Assembly (NCBI RefSeq): GCF_000315915.1
Contig: NC_020189.1
Coordinates: 744,001-808,000 of the forward strand
Length of the DNA: 64,000 bases
From: Henningerozyma blattae CBS 6284
Taxonomy: Eukaryota > Ascomycota > Saccharomycetes > Saccharomycetales > Saccharomycetaceae
Reading direction: 5' to 3'
The translations under genes and the position numbers were made by a program. Position 1 is the stretch's first letter. Each line of letters starts with the position of its first letter. The notes beneath the pieces are model-generated. The model was not told the DNA's origin and ran no database searches. It worked only from the letters and a program-made list of their open reading frames with translations. This document shows, one piece after another, positions 44,457 through 55,679 of this stretch.

Positions 44457-44813
44457 TTAATCATCAGAGGCCAAAGTCTGTAAGTTCCATTCTGTTTCGA
44501 AGTTGGTTTTTAATATCCCCAGTTTTTTAATAATGGAGTTACATGCTTTCCTAAGAGCGTCCTTTGGATCGTACCCTTCCACAGTTTGTATTCTCATTTT
44601 GAATCTAGCAAACAATGGGTGTTCAACCTTGTAGGCGGCAAAAAGCACCTTAGGGTCGTGTAGCAACTCAGACTTGATCAAGTTACCCAAGGTATGGTCT
44701 TCTTTTTCAAACGTGATGACCACAGTGTTGGGAGCCTTGGTATCTGGTTCTATTTGTAACTTGGATTCTCCTTCACCCAACAAGAAGGATTCGAATCTGT
44801 CTGGAGCATTCAT
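44457..44813 (-). CDS. RPB11: RNA polymerase II subunit Rpb11
   Basis: Rpb11 is the alpha-like core subunit of RNA polymerase II that pairs with Rpb3 during enzyme assembly. The 118-aa protein (S. cerevisiae 120) begins [19 protein letters not shown]. It holds the alpha-subunit motif [17 protein letters not shown] near residue 35 and [13 protein letters not shown] near 65, followed by the long C-terminal helix. The position between TOP1 and SIN3 is as in S. cerevisiae. Confidence 0.97.
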   Translation of the reverse strand: MNAPDRFESFLLGEGESKLQIEPDTKAPNTVVITFEKEDHTLGNLIKSELLHDPKVLFAAYKVEHPLFARFKMRIQTVEGYDPKDALRKACNSIIKKLGILKTNFETEWNLQTLASDD

Positions 44814-45592
44814 GGTAAGTGGCTATGTAGATATATGTGGGCACGAAGCTACTCTTGCATGGGCAATCCCTAATTACCAAAGCTCTTTTGACAAACACTT
44901 CATATTCTTATCATTTGTATATCTTTGTCATTTGTGATATTTCAGTTTATGTTTTGGATTTTCCAAAAGCATCGTTACCCGGTGTTGGAAAGAAAAAAAA
45001 ACTTGGTCCAGGGAAAAAAACGAACCCTTTGCTAAAATGAATTGGTGAAATAATCGCTACTTATTTATTTGCTTCTTACAGAACAGTATTTATCATTTTC
45101 CACAATAAGTTTTATTTTAACATAAATAAATCAACTCAAAACCAAGCTTTACACCAAAAGATACTTCATCTCTCCTCGTGCTTAGAGTATATTAACTTTC
45201 ACCATTGTTCTACCAGCTCTAACGATTGTATCTTCGAGATTTAGTATTTTTTTTTTTATATTTAGCCGTTGATTGATCTCAAGGTTTGAAAGTAATATTT
45301 TTCATAGACCGTTTTCCTTTATTATCTTAAGTATTCTTTGAATTTTAAAACGTCATTTTTCAATTTCTCAAGAGGAGTGTATCATAGTTCAAATCATAAT
45401 TTTATCTTTCTTTTTTTCTTTTTTCGTTCTTTGGTATTTTGGGTTTGGGTTTTTTTCGTACACTAACATTCTATTGATTATATTTACTTTATTTTTTTAA
45501 ACAATAGGTAAAAAAAATTCTGCAACTTTATCTAGGATTAAGTACCAAGAAACCATCATAAACTATACTAATATCCATCAATTTCCCATCAA
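44814..45592. other. Divergent RPB11-SIN3 promoter region
   Basis: This 780-bp spacer lies between divergent genes. The half near SIN3 is rich in poly-T tracts (45246-45258, 45410-45424, 45491-45500) typical of yeast promoters. The open frame 44674-44937 (+) is an antisense shadow of RPB11. No clear TATA box or specific site was identified. Confidence 0.4.
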
Positions 45593-47804
45593 ATGTCCAC
45601 CAATAATAATACTAATATAGAATCAAGCAATAGAAACGGTAGTGGTAATGCATCTATTTCCGCTGCTGTCAATGCCACTACTTCTGCCACTACAAGCAAC
45701 AGTGATCCAGCTAGCACTAATTCAATTACTACAAATTTAAACACAAGCAATGTTCCAAGTGTTGCCACAACAAATGATCTAGCTTCAAATGTACTTAAAC
45801 AACAGCCATCACAACAGCCTTTCAGATTGCCTTCAATTTCTGATTTGAATGTAGAATCAAATGTTATGGTTAATCAACATCAACAACTACAACACCCTTC
45901 TATCTCTCCTTCGCAAAATATGACCTCTATGAATACTGGTATAATGAATTCTAATACCTCTGGTATATCAAGGCATAATAGTAATCCAACGCCTAAGTCA
46001 AATCCTTTAAAGGTTTCTAGTTTTGATAATCCTTTGCCTCCCTTATCAAACAAAAGCATCGGTATTGTGAACTCAAATTCGCCGACAAATTCCCATGCTA
46101 CTATAAATACAAATACTAATAGTACTTCTAATATCAATTCCATGGTAAATCCTAATCCAACTATACCTTCGGTTGCTGTGAATTCTGCATCACCAATTGT
46201 TCATTCTCAATCACCATTATTAAACCAGCAACCTCAAGAACAGCAACAACAGCAGCATTTACTTCAAAATATGCAACCTCACCAGCAGCAAAAGCAGAAA
46301 CAACAAAGTCTTCAAAGCAACTCTAATAAACTTGATATGTCTAACAAAGAAAACAAAAATATTAAACCAAATATGGGTATGATTCCTGTTTCCAATCTTA
46401 ATCAAGAAACTGACGCCACCACTGCTACTACTACTGCTAATACCATGCCTAATAACACACAAGACAGTCCAAAGGAAGATAATCAATACAGACCTTTGAA
46501 TGTTAAGGATGCCTTGTCGTATTTAGAGCAAGTTAAATTTCAATTTAATTCAAGACCAGATGTTTATAATCATTTCTTGGATATAATGAAAGATTTTAAA
46601 TCTCAAGCAATTGATACTCCAGGCGTAATTGCAAGAGTCTCCTCATTATTTCATGACTATCCTTCTTTGATTCAAGGGTTTAACACTTTTTTACCACAAG
46701 GTTATAGAATTGAATGTTCTTCAAATCCAAACTTGCCAATTACAGTAATAACGCCAATGGGCACAACTACCGTTTCAGGAGTTTTAGAGACCTCTGTAAC
46801 TGAAAATCAAAACCATCAACTTCAACACTCTTTACCCCAACCAAGTACTACTGCATCGGCCAGCAACGTAGATAGTAAAGTAAGTTCGATATCAGGAATT
46901 ATGGGACCATCAAATATTACAGAACAATCTCAACAGCAGCAGCGACACCATCCACAACAATTGATTAATGTCAATGACTCAGCTCCTATTTCTGGCTCTA
47001 TATCTAGCACAGTTCCATCAAATGTAGAACCCACTAATATGAATGCTGCTGCAAATGCAGCTATATCTGCTGCTTCTGCTTTACCAAACACGAATACTCC
47101 AAAAAGCCAAACTACTCCGCCTATTGCTACAGCTGGTACCGCCACTCAACAATTTCCCATGGTGTCTTCTGTTTCGCCACCGCTTCAAGAATTACCTGAG
47201 CAAAGAAGAACTCAAGATGTAGAATTCAGTCAAGCTATAAGTTACGTTAATAAAATTAAAAACAGATTTGCAAACCAGCCTTATATTTATAAACACTTTT
47301 TGGAAATTCTACAAACTTACCAAAGAGAACAAAAGCCAATTAATGAAGTGTATTCACAAGTAACTGTATTATTCCAAGAAGCACCAGATTTATTAGAAGA
47401 TTTTAAAAAATTCTTGCCAGACTCTTCTGCAAATAATAATGGTTCTATTGTTACTAGTCAAGAAGAAAATTTCATGTATGCAAATGGATTTAACCAACAA
47501 CAACCACATCTAACTCCGCATTCTGAAATTCAAGCACAAAATTTACCTCCTCTTGGTAGTTTTTCAACTCAGCCTAATGGCGTCTTCCCAAAGCAGGAAT
47601 CTCAACAAATTGTACCTACTTCAAGATTCGATGCTAATAATGATCAATTAGCGCAACAACAGCACCGACATCAACAGCAACAGCAGCAAATTCCTCAGCA
47701 AAGTACTATGTATCAAAATGTCCATCCTGAAGTTGTCCCAGTATCTGATTTGAGGTCACAACCTGAAACAATGCATGCTCCAACTCAAGCACAACTGCAC
47801 GCAG

Positions 47805-47843
<39 letters not shown>

Positions 47844-50812
47844 TCCAGGCTCAAGCTCAGGCTCAAGCTCAAGCTCAAGCTCAAGCTCAAGCACAGGCTC
47901 AGGCTCAAGCACAAGCGCAGGCACAAGCACAAGCACAAGCACAAGCACAAGCACAAGCACAAGCTGAAGCGGAGTCTCATCAACAGCAAATGCAAATGCA
48001 AATGCAACTTCAAATGCAAAATAATATCGCGCCAGATATAAATGATCATCAACAGCAAGTCATGTATGAAGAAAACGCAGTTAGGCCTGAAATTGACCTA
48101 GACCCAAGTTTAGTACCTATTGTTCCTGAACCAACTCAACCAATTGAAGATACATTACCTTTAGTTGAAGAAACAAATTTCTTCGATAAGGTAAAGAAAT
48201 ATATTGGTAATAAAACTATATATGCTGAATTTTTGAAGGTCTTAAATTTGTACTCGGTTGATCTACTAGAGGTTGATGAATTAGTGGAGAAAATAAAATA
48301 TTATCTTAACGATAATGAAGAATTATTCAGCTGGTTTAAGAATTTTGTCGGATATGTTGAAAAGCCAAAACATATTGAAAATATTGTTCATGAAAAACAT
48401 AAGTTGGATTTAGATTTATGTGAAGCTTGTGGACCAAGTTATAAAAAACTACCAAAGACAGATACTCTAATGCCTTGTTCCGGTAGAGATGAAATGTGTT
48501 GGGAAATATTGAATGACGAATGGGTAGGTCATCCAGTTTGGGCATCTGAAGATTCTGGTTTTATTGCTCATAGAAAAATCAATACGAAGAAACCTTATTT
48601 AAGATTGAAGAAGAAAGTACATGAGTATGATTTTTATATTGAATCTAATTTAAGAACTATTCAAACTTTAGAAACTATCGCTAGTAAAATTGCAAATATG
48701 ACTGAAAATGAAAAGTGTAATTTTAAATTGCCTGATGGATTAGGTCACACTACTTCCACAATTTATAAAAAAGTCATTAGAAAAGTATATGATAAAGAAA
48801 GAGGTTTTGAAATTATAGATGCTTTACATGAATATCCTGCTATTGCTGTTCCTGTAGTTTTAAAGAGATTAAAGCAAAAAGATGAAGAATGGAGAAGAGC
48901 CCAACGTGAATGGAATAAAGTTTGGAGAGAGTTGGAACAAAAAGTATTTTTTAAGTCATTAGATCATTTAGGACTAACATTTAAGCAAGCGGATAAAAAA
49001 TTATTAACTACAAAACAATTAATATCGGAAATTAGTAGCATTAAGGTCGATCAAACTCATAAAAGAATGCATTGGCTAACTCCAAAGCCAAAAAGTCAAT
49101 TAGACTTCAATTTGCCGGATAAAGATATCATATTTGATATATTGAGTTTTGTAGAAATATTTGTCGAGCATACTTCTACTTATTCAAATCCTGAAAAGGA
49201 AAGACTGATAGACTTTATGAAATATTTTACTTCATTATTTTTCTCCATTCCGTTAGAGGAAATCAAGGAAGCTATTTCAAAAAGAGATATAACTGAAAAA
49301 AATGATGAAAAACTAGAAGATAAGCAAAAGAATGGTGAAGAAAATTCTAAAAAGAGAACTTCAAGGGATATTACTTTGTCATTAGAAGATATTTTACAAA
49401 GAACTAAATACCAGAGATTAAAATATGGTGATGATTCTGATGAAGTTGATGGTCATGGTAATCGTCATGATGATCAAAAACTCTTAGAAGAAGAAGAATT
49501 ATTAAGACAAGAAGCCAAAAAGCCATGGTTATTAGGAACTTTGGTTGAAGAAGCTAACGCACAAGGTGAAATTATGCATAGAAATATATTTAATATGTTT
49601 TCAAATACAAATATGTATATCTTTATTCGTCATTTAACTACCATGTATGAAAGACTTCATGAAATAAAACAAATGAATGATAAAGTGTCTAGAGAAATCA
49701 GTGGCAGAAAAATATCGAAGTTTGCAAAGGATTTGAATCTAATATCGACCCAATTAACTGAGATGGGTTTAGATTTTTCAGAAGGTGATGTATATCAGCA
49801 ATTATTAGTTCTTTGTAAGAGACTAATTTTAGGTGACTTAGAGCATCAATGGTTTGAAGAAAGTTTGAGACAAGCTTTTAACAATAAAGCATTTAAACTT
49901 TATACCCTGGATAAAGTAACACAGGCCCTTGTTAAGCACGCTCATACCATTATTTCAGATTTAAAGACAACAGAAATAATGGCATTGTTTGAAAAAGATC
50001 GAACAAAGAATAGCACAAGTTCCAAAGACCAAATTCTTTATCGTCTTCAAACTCGTGCAAGGATGACACATAACGAAAATATGTTCCGTATAGAATATAA
50101 TAACACTACGAAACATATTTGCATTCAATACATTGCATTAGATGATTTAACCGTTAAGGATGCTAAAACTTTAGAAGAAAAATGGAAATACTATATAACT
50201 TCATATGCATTATCGCATCCTACTGAAGGTATCTTTCAAGAAAATATTCAAATTCCTTTCTTGGAGCGTATTATTGAAGAAGAACAATTATATGAAGATG
50301 AAGAAACAGATGACCAAAAGCAAACGAAGTCCTTAATGAAGTATTCACCAGAAGGTATTTCTGGATCCACACTAAAAATTAAAATCGATCCTCAGAACTA
50401 TTGTTTAAATATTGAAGAGGGTTCTTTTGATATATTTTCACGTAAATCTCTGAATCAATTCCCTGTTAAATTAACACAAGATAGTAAATATGGCACCATG
50501 CCTAAATTAAAAAATACGGTTGAAAAGTTCTTGAATAGCAAGATGGGTTGGAAAAGGGCAATATCTAAAGATCAAATGGAATCTATTGAATCCAAATGGG
50601 ATCATTTGAGTAATAATGGTAATCTAGAAGGCTATCAAGAAAAGTCTATCTTGAAGGATGTAAACGGAACTGATATATCCAAAATTAGCCCCATGAAAAC
50701 ATTTACTGTCACTGAATCAGCAAATGGGGTGCCTAATGATAAGGCAGATGGTGAGGAGCGTGGAAATGATACTACTGCTGAGGAAGTAGGGAATGAGTCT
50801 ACAGTATGTTAA
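45593..50812 (+). CDS. SIN3: Sin3, scaffold of the Rpd3 histone deacetylase complexes
   Basis: Sin3 is the corepressor scaffold that recruits the Rpd3 deacetylase. The protein is 1739 aa, about 200 longer than in S. cerevisiae (1536). Paired amphipathic helix domains are PAH1 near residues 300-372 (VKDALSYLEQVKFQFNSRP), PAH2 near 543-611 (FSQAISYVNKIKNRFANQP) and PAH3 near 860-925. The HDAC-interaction domain follows (LCEACGPSYKKLP, then CWEILNDEWVGHPVW). The C-terminal Sin3 domain runs to about 1600. Ser/Asn/Gln-rich linkers fill the first 290 residues and the PAH1-PAH2 and PAH2-PAH3 gaps. A Gln-Ala dipeptide repeat of about 55 residues lies before PAH3. Position next to RPB11 matches YOL004W. 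Confidence 0.97.
47801..47968. repeat. Hexanucleotide coding repeat (GCTCAG/GCACAA) in SIN3
   Basis: About 28 tandem hexamers encode Ala-Gln dipeptides. GCTCAG and GCTCAA units dominate the 5' two thirds, and GCACAA units the 3' third. A single GTCCAG (Val-Gln) interrupts, and GAG/GAA (Glu) codons cap both ends. The alternation of synonymous unit types suggests stepwise expansion by slippage or unequal exchange. All three plus-strand frames stay open, which explains overlapping long frames on both strands. Confidence 0.85.
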
Positions 50813-51650
50813 TAGCTCTCTAACTTAAATTGCATCATTTAAGAATAAATTCTGTAATTCTATAATATAGTTTTTAATCTAATAATATTTATTTAACATT
50901 AAAATGCTAATAACCTCAATAAATTTTGGATTAAAAGATGTAGGTTATCATAATTATCTTGAGTAAAACAAATATGAATGCTTGTTATTTTAAACACTTC
51001 TGTGTTGAAGTAAATAAATTATTTTTATTTATCAAATATTTTTCATATTTAAATTTGAAATTAACGTATTTAAGACTAGAATGGTCATGAGTCGGTAATT
51101 GAATTTATCTTCTATATTTGTAATATAAATTACAGAGGTAATTGAATATTGAAATTCATAACAAAAATCAATTGTATCGGTTAGAAGTTGGCTAATTAAT
51201 ATATATGTTATAAACTAATAATAATTATTTTTATTTTTTATAACTAAAACTCAAATAATGAATAAATAATTGGAAATTGTCATTTGAAAAGAGGTTTTAT
51301 TTTTTTAAGTTGAAAAATCGTTATAATTCTAAATAAAGAAAGTTAAAACTGGGTTAAAATGAAGAAGAAAGTAGTCATATATTTTTAAAAAAACTTCCAA
51401 AATATATATTAAATAGCCAATAATGAGTCCAGATATTATATAGCGGTTATAAGCTATTTGTAGAAAAAAATGTATGGTTTTTATGAATAATGAGTGCTCG
51501 AAAAGAGAAATAACAGTAATAAATATTTGCCAAATTTATTTAAATTAGACTTAAGAAAGCTTTGACAAGGTTTCATAATAGATAAAAAGGTTTTAACATT
51601 TCATTTTTGTTAGATATTTTTCTTCTTCATCATTTATTCAAGAAACTCTG
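50813..51650. other. SIN3 3' flank, no gene seen
   Basis: This 840-bp very A+T-rich region follows SIN3. No open frame over 60 codons, tRNA or LTR end was found. The stretch ends at the first copy of the AATTT sequence that borders the LTR cluster. Confidence 0.45.
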
Positions 51651-51655
51651 AATTT

Positions 51656-52069
51656 TGTTGTAAACCAACTTAGGAGTACGATACACTTAAACAGTAACTA
51701 ACAAAAACTTAACTTTACAATCTATTAACTTAATACCAGTTAATCCTTCGAACTTACGAATATAATTGTTGTTCTTTTTAAACTGAATAACTATATAAAA
51801 GAACTATAATTTTATGGCTTAAGTCTGAAAAGCTAGCCTTTAAATACTTTTCAAAGGTCAATGCCAGCTTTTTCATCTTACTTTAAATGGTCTGTTTATA
51901 AACTTACTTACAAGAGTAGGAGTACACAGTTTGAGTAATGCTGGCTAACTAGTAGAGATTATGCATCGAACCGATATTCACAGGTATGCAACTAGCAGTT
52001 GTTCAGTGTTGTGTAAAATTTCTAGTTAGCAACTTGTAGATGAGTATAAAGTCGATCTCGTCTACAACA
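51656..52069 (-). mobile_element. Solo LTR A of a Ty3-like retrotransposon (414 bp)
   Basis: This copy begins TGTTGTAAAC and ends GTCTACAACA, so it has TG...CA termini within a 6-bp inverted repeat, TGTTGT/ACAACA. It is flanked on both sides by AATTT (51651-51655 and 52070-52074), a perfect 5-bp target-site duplication. A second copy of exactly the same length and over 90% identical by eye lies at 55249-55662. No internal retroelement sequence is attached, so it is a solo LTR left by LTR-LTR recombination. Strand is assigned minus because on that strand the start TGTTGTAGAC matches the neighbouring LTR C and a TATTTAAAG-type TATA element lies mid-repeat; this is tentative. Confidence 0.85.
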
Positions 52070-52074
52070 AATTT

Positions 52075-52326
52075 TGTGGTATTACAGATAGAGTGTAGAT
52101 CGAAATAACTTGGTTCTTTTATATATCCGGAATACATAGAACTATAGACAAAGGTTAGACATTAATGGGAATTAGACGAGTTTATATAGAAATTGGACTG
52201 GCATGATAACATTATGACAACTGGACAACGTGTCTATATATTGTGAACAGGTTGTTTCTGAGGTTGGACTTCAGCACATGAGTTATGTGTCTTGGTTGAC
52301 ACGTTAATACTTGTTGGAATACAACA
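52075..52326 (-). mobile_element. Solo LTR B, different family, 252 bp
   Basis: It lies between two AATTT copies (52070-52074 and 52327-52331). The ends are TGTGGTATT and AATACAACA, a 9-bp inverted repeat with one mismatch. On the minus strand it starts TGTTGTATTCC. The remembered LTR of S. cerevisiae Ty3 (sigma) also starts TGTTGTAT and ends ATACAACA. A TATATAAAAG box on the minus strand (52116-52125) supports minus orientation. Outside the terminal bases I saw no similarity to LTR A or C, and its short length may reflect a separate family or an internal deletion. Confidence 0.7.
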
Positions 52327-52331
52327 AATTT

Positions 52332-52731
52332 TGTTGTAGACATATGGTAAACAATAAAAAGTAATGTTCTCAAGTTTAGGCTTTAAGCAAACGATCACGT
52401 AATCCTATGACTACGAGTCATACAATCGTACAGTCGTGCGTTCACACAATTATATGACTATGGGTCGTAATATCATGCAATTGTGCAATTGCTTGACAAG
52501 TTAATAAACTAATATTCAGGATAAATAGTTCTATTTGAAAACGTATAAATAGGGCTACTTATCCATCAAGAATTCATAAGTTTATAGTTATAAGAAAAAC
52601 AAGTTATTATTTAAGTACAAGTGGTACTCTAGCTTTTAGTGTAAAAGTCCAATAACTCAAGAATAGTTCAGGTTTGTGTAAACCCTAAGCCCTTATAGTA
52701 TTATTAGTATTTTCCTGAGATGACTACAACA
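52332..52731 (+). mobile_element. Solo LTR C, third in tandem, 400 bp
   Basis: It starts TGTTGTAGAC and ends GACTACAACA. It is bordered by AATTT at 52327-52331 and 52732-52736. A TATAAATAGGG box near 52543-52553 indicates plus orientation, reading toward the tRNA-Thr gene that begins 15 bp past its end. Apart from the first ten bases it does not resemble LTR A by eye. No coding sequence is attached. Confidence 0.78.
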
Positions 52732-52746
52732 AATTTCGAGAAAAGC

Positions 52747-52819
52747 GCTTTCATGGCCAAGTTGGTAAGGCGCCACACTAGTAATGTGGAGATCATCAGT
52801 TCGACTCTGGTTGAAAGCA
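52747..52819 (+). tRNA. tRNA-Thr (anticodon AGT)
   Basis: This is a 73-nt tRNA with no intron. The acceptor stem GCTTTCA pairs perfectly with TGAAAGC, followed by discriminator A. The D-arm region TGGCCAAGTTGGTAAGG holds the A box. The anticodon loop CTAGTAA gives AGT. The T-arm reads ATCAG-TTCGACT-CTGGT with one G-T wobble. A T-rich Pol III terminator follows (ATTTATTTTTTTG). The sequence is nearly the same as S. cerevisiae tRNA-Thr(AGU). The LTR cluster lies immediately upstream. Confidence 0.97.
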
Positions 52820-55035
52820 ATTTATTTTTTTGAAAATTTTTTATTTACAGTCACGTGACTATACTAATTTTAAAGTATAATAGTAAATTCTTATTTCTTG
52901 TTATTTTGTTCTTCATCTTGCAATTAAAATCAATTAATTGAGATATATATATTTAGAGATAATGTTTTTCTTTATATATAATCTATAATATTTAAGGAAG
53001 AAATATTTTACTAGAACTCAAAAGGCAAGAGTTGATGGTTAAATTATAATGCATTTATAATTAACAGTAATTTATTTATAATGACCTTTATTTTTATGCT
53101 TTAGTTAAATATTTTGTATAAGATATTTAAAAATTTAAAAAAGAAAAAGAAAAAGAAAAAAGAAAAATATATTTCCTTTTTTCTTAATGCTATTTGGATT
53201 TTTTCAATTACAAAATTTTGATGGTTTAAAACAAAATGTAAAAATTCTAAATAGTAAAAATTTCATAATATATTTTATGAAAGAATAATATTTTTACAAC
53301 TTGTTGATCATATTACTAGAAAATAATATTATTAGTTTTTTTTCTTATTTTTCTTAAAAGACATTTTTATTAAGAGTTTAATTTTCACATTCTTATGTTA
53401 GTTCATGGTTAAGGGAATAATAAATAAAAGGCAAAGGTTCTTTAACCCTAATGGAGCTTGTTTTATTTTACTATAGAAAGAGCATATTCTGTAAATGAAT
53501 ATATGTGTTTATAAAGTATGTAAAAGATGTTATCAAAAATTGTATGACATTAGAATTCTTTGTATTAGTATTACTGTCAGTCATAGTTTAGAGAATAATT
53601 CTTTTTTATAGTAAGTGTTTTATGGTATAGAAACATCTCACACTTTTAAGAAGGAATAAAAGTTATATGAAGTATATAAAATACAAAGATTAGGTGTTGA
53701 ATAAAATACTGGCAATTTATACGTTGTTTTTTTGGACAAGAGGGGCCAATTCATTATCGTCTTTAGGTGAGAATTTTTCACCTAATTAACCTCACAAGAG
53801 TTGTATGCCTCTCATGCTTAATACTCCATTCGGTAACAATGAATTATCTAATTGGGGGTTTTATTTGCAACGTATATTCACGTTATACTCGTTTATCCTG
53901 AAAAAAGTATATCCACTGTTTTATTTATAATAAAGACCATAAATATCTAACAAAAATATCATTATTTAATAATGTCTGACTCTCTCAAATTCCTGCACTT
54001 TTTTGTTCCATACAAATGCCTTTTTGCAGCCAAGTTGTATATTCATACATACATATATACATTCATACATACATATATACACACACACACACACATACAC
54101 ATATATATATGTGACTTTATAATTACGGATTATATACCGAAAAAAAATAGGTTGTATAAAAAAATTACTTGTTATACTGTACAATAATAACAACACTGGG
54201 ATACAAGAGAGTTAGACATTGTTATACAGTGTTTAAGATGTAAAGACGATTGCTTTATTTAGACATATATAGTAAATACCATAACTAAAATGAATATATT
54301 TCTTAAATAGTGTTTTTCGATATAAACAGAAAAACACATTTTAAACAATAAGTCACGTGATAAAAGTATTTTACCACTTAATAGAAAATGATATAATCAT
54401 ATTCCAGCAAACAACTATATTAATACTATATAACCCATTTTGTATTATATTCATTGACCCAAGCATATAAGTTAGGTATAATAGTTAAAACACATACACT
54501 TATGTATATATAGGTAAGTGGACTCTTGTAGGAACATCTCGATGGGCGATTGTGTAGCATTCTGTTTGTTCACTCAGCTTCTGCTGAGAGTTTAAAAATC
54601 TTATAATGTTTTGTACATATATATACAGATAATAAAGTCTGGACTTTTTGGTATAGCTGTCACTCATGAAAGTCCTCAACATTTAGTGCTTATATAAATA
54701 ATTATACACAAGGAAATTAAAGGTTATTACTTAATATGCATTACATAACACTCAATATATACATGGTATTATAGTTTTAAAATACATTAATTTACTATTT
54801 ATAAAGTCATTTGAAGACAATAGGAGGTAAAAGGAAGATATGCTTTATGTGGGATTGTAATAGGTGATATTAACCATCTCATATTACTTTAAATTAAAGT
54901 TATCACCAGTTTTGGAGTTTGAATAGAGCATGATAAATTCTTTAGATTGAATAATATTGGTTTGCAAGAGAGTGTAATATGATTTAATTTATTTTATTCA
55001 CAAATCGTTTTTAAAGGCAACTCTAAACTTTACCA
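52820..55035. other. Gene-free A+T-rich region between tRNA-Thr and the palindrome
   Basis: This 2.2-kb region has no accepted gene. CACGTG motifs occur at 52854 and 54355. A small hairpin, TTAGGTGA with a 7-bp loop and TCACCTAA, lies at 53763-53785. A CA/TA microsatellite lies near 54043-54112. Open frames at 53966-54196 (-), 53972-54187 (+) and 54500-54682 (-) derive mostly from repeats. Confidence 0.45.
54043..54112. repeat. Mixed (CATA)n, (CA)n, (TA)n microsatellite
   Basis: Tandem ACATACATATATACATTC units are duplicated (54048-54078), followed by (CA)8-9, then ACATATATATATGTG. Alternating purine-pyrimidine runs of this kind can adopt Z-DNA. The repeat is intergenic. Confidence 0.75.
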
Positions 55036-55245
55036 ATATTATATAGTGATCTGGCTAGTATTGTACAGTGACTATAACCCTGATTATTCTTATAACTATA
55101 ACTTATTTATCTTATTCAGTATATAAAGCGATGCCCATGAGGCGTCTATATAGAATTACACAGAATAAGATAAGTAAGTGATAGTTATAAGAATAATCAG
55201 GGTTATAGTCATCTGTAAAATACCAGCCAGATCACTATATAATAT
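55036..55245. repeat. Near-perfect palindrome, arms about 82 bp, loop 45 bp
   Basis: The left arm 55036-55117 and right arm 55163-55245 are reverse complements, with about five mismatches and one 1-bp gap by eye. A 47-bp section (GACTATAACCC to CTTATTC) has only two mismatches. The 45-bp centre is itself partly palindromic (TATATA..GATGCC/GGCGTC..TATATA). The right arm ends at the target-site position of LTR D, which begins at 55249. No open frame is present. Origin unknown: a foldback or MITE-like element, or template-switch inverted duplication. Confidence 0.8.
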
Positions 55246-55248
55246 CAA

Positions 55249-55662
55249 TGTTGTAAACCAACTTAGGAGTACGATACACTTAAATAGTAACTACCAAAAC
55301 TTAACTTAACAATCTATTAACTTAACACCAGTTAATACTTCGAACTTACGAATATAATTGTTGTTCTTTTTAAACTAAATAACTATATGAAAGAACTATA
55401 AATTTATGTCTAAAGTCTGAAAAAGCTGGTCTTTAAATACTTTTCAAAGGTCAACGCCAGCTTTTCCATTTTACTTTAATTGGACTGTTTATAAACTTAC
55501 TTACAAGGGTAGGAGTGCACAGTTTGAGTAATGCTGGCTAACTAGTAGAGATTATGCATCGAACCGATATTCACAGGTATGCAACTAGCAGTTGCACAGT
55601 GTTATGTATAATTTCTAGTTAGCAACTTGTAGATGAGTATAAAGTCAATCTCGTCTACAACA
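55249..55662 (-). mobile_element. Solo LTR D, same family as LTR A (414 bp)
   Basis: It starts TGTTGTAAACC and ends GTCTACAACA, is 414 bp like LTR A, and is over 90% identical to it by eye along the whole length. The flanking 5-mers are ATCAA (55244-55248) and ATGAA (55663-55667), a target-site duplication with one difference. Its end is 17 bp from the mature tRNA-Lys 5' end. That spacing is the one expected for integration at the Pol III start site. Orientation is tentative, as for LTR A. Confidence 0.84.
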
Positions 55663-55679
55663 ATGAACAACGAAAAAGA

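Noticed and set aside
47706..48058. Long overlapping frames on both strands across the SIN3 repeat
   Set aside because: They are products of the hexanucleotide repeat, which is open in several frames.
51950..51985. B-box-like GGTTCGATGC (minus strand) and A-box-like TGGCTAACTAG inside LTR A, also in LTR D
   Set aside because: The boxes are on opposite strands, and no cloverleaf can be drawn.
52850..54420. GTCACGTG motifs followed by A+T-rich DNA as possible CDEI-CDEII
   Set aside because: No CCGAAA-type CDEIII was found 80-160 bp away on either strand, so a point centromere is not supported.
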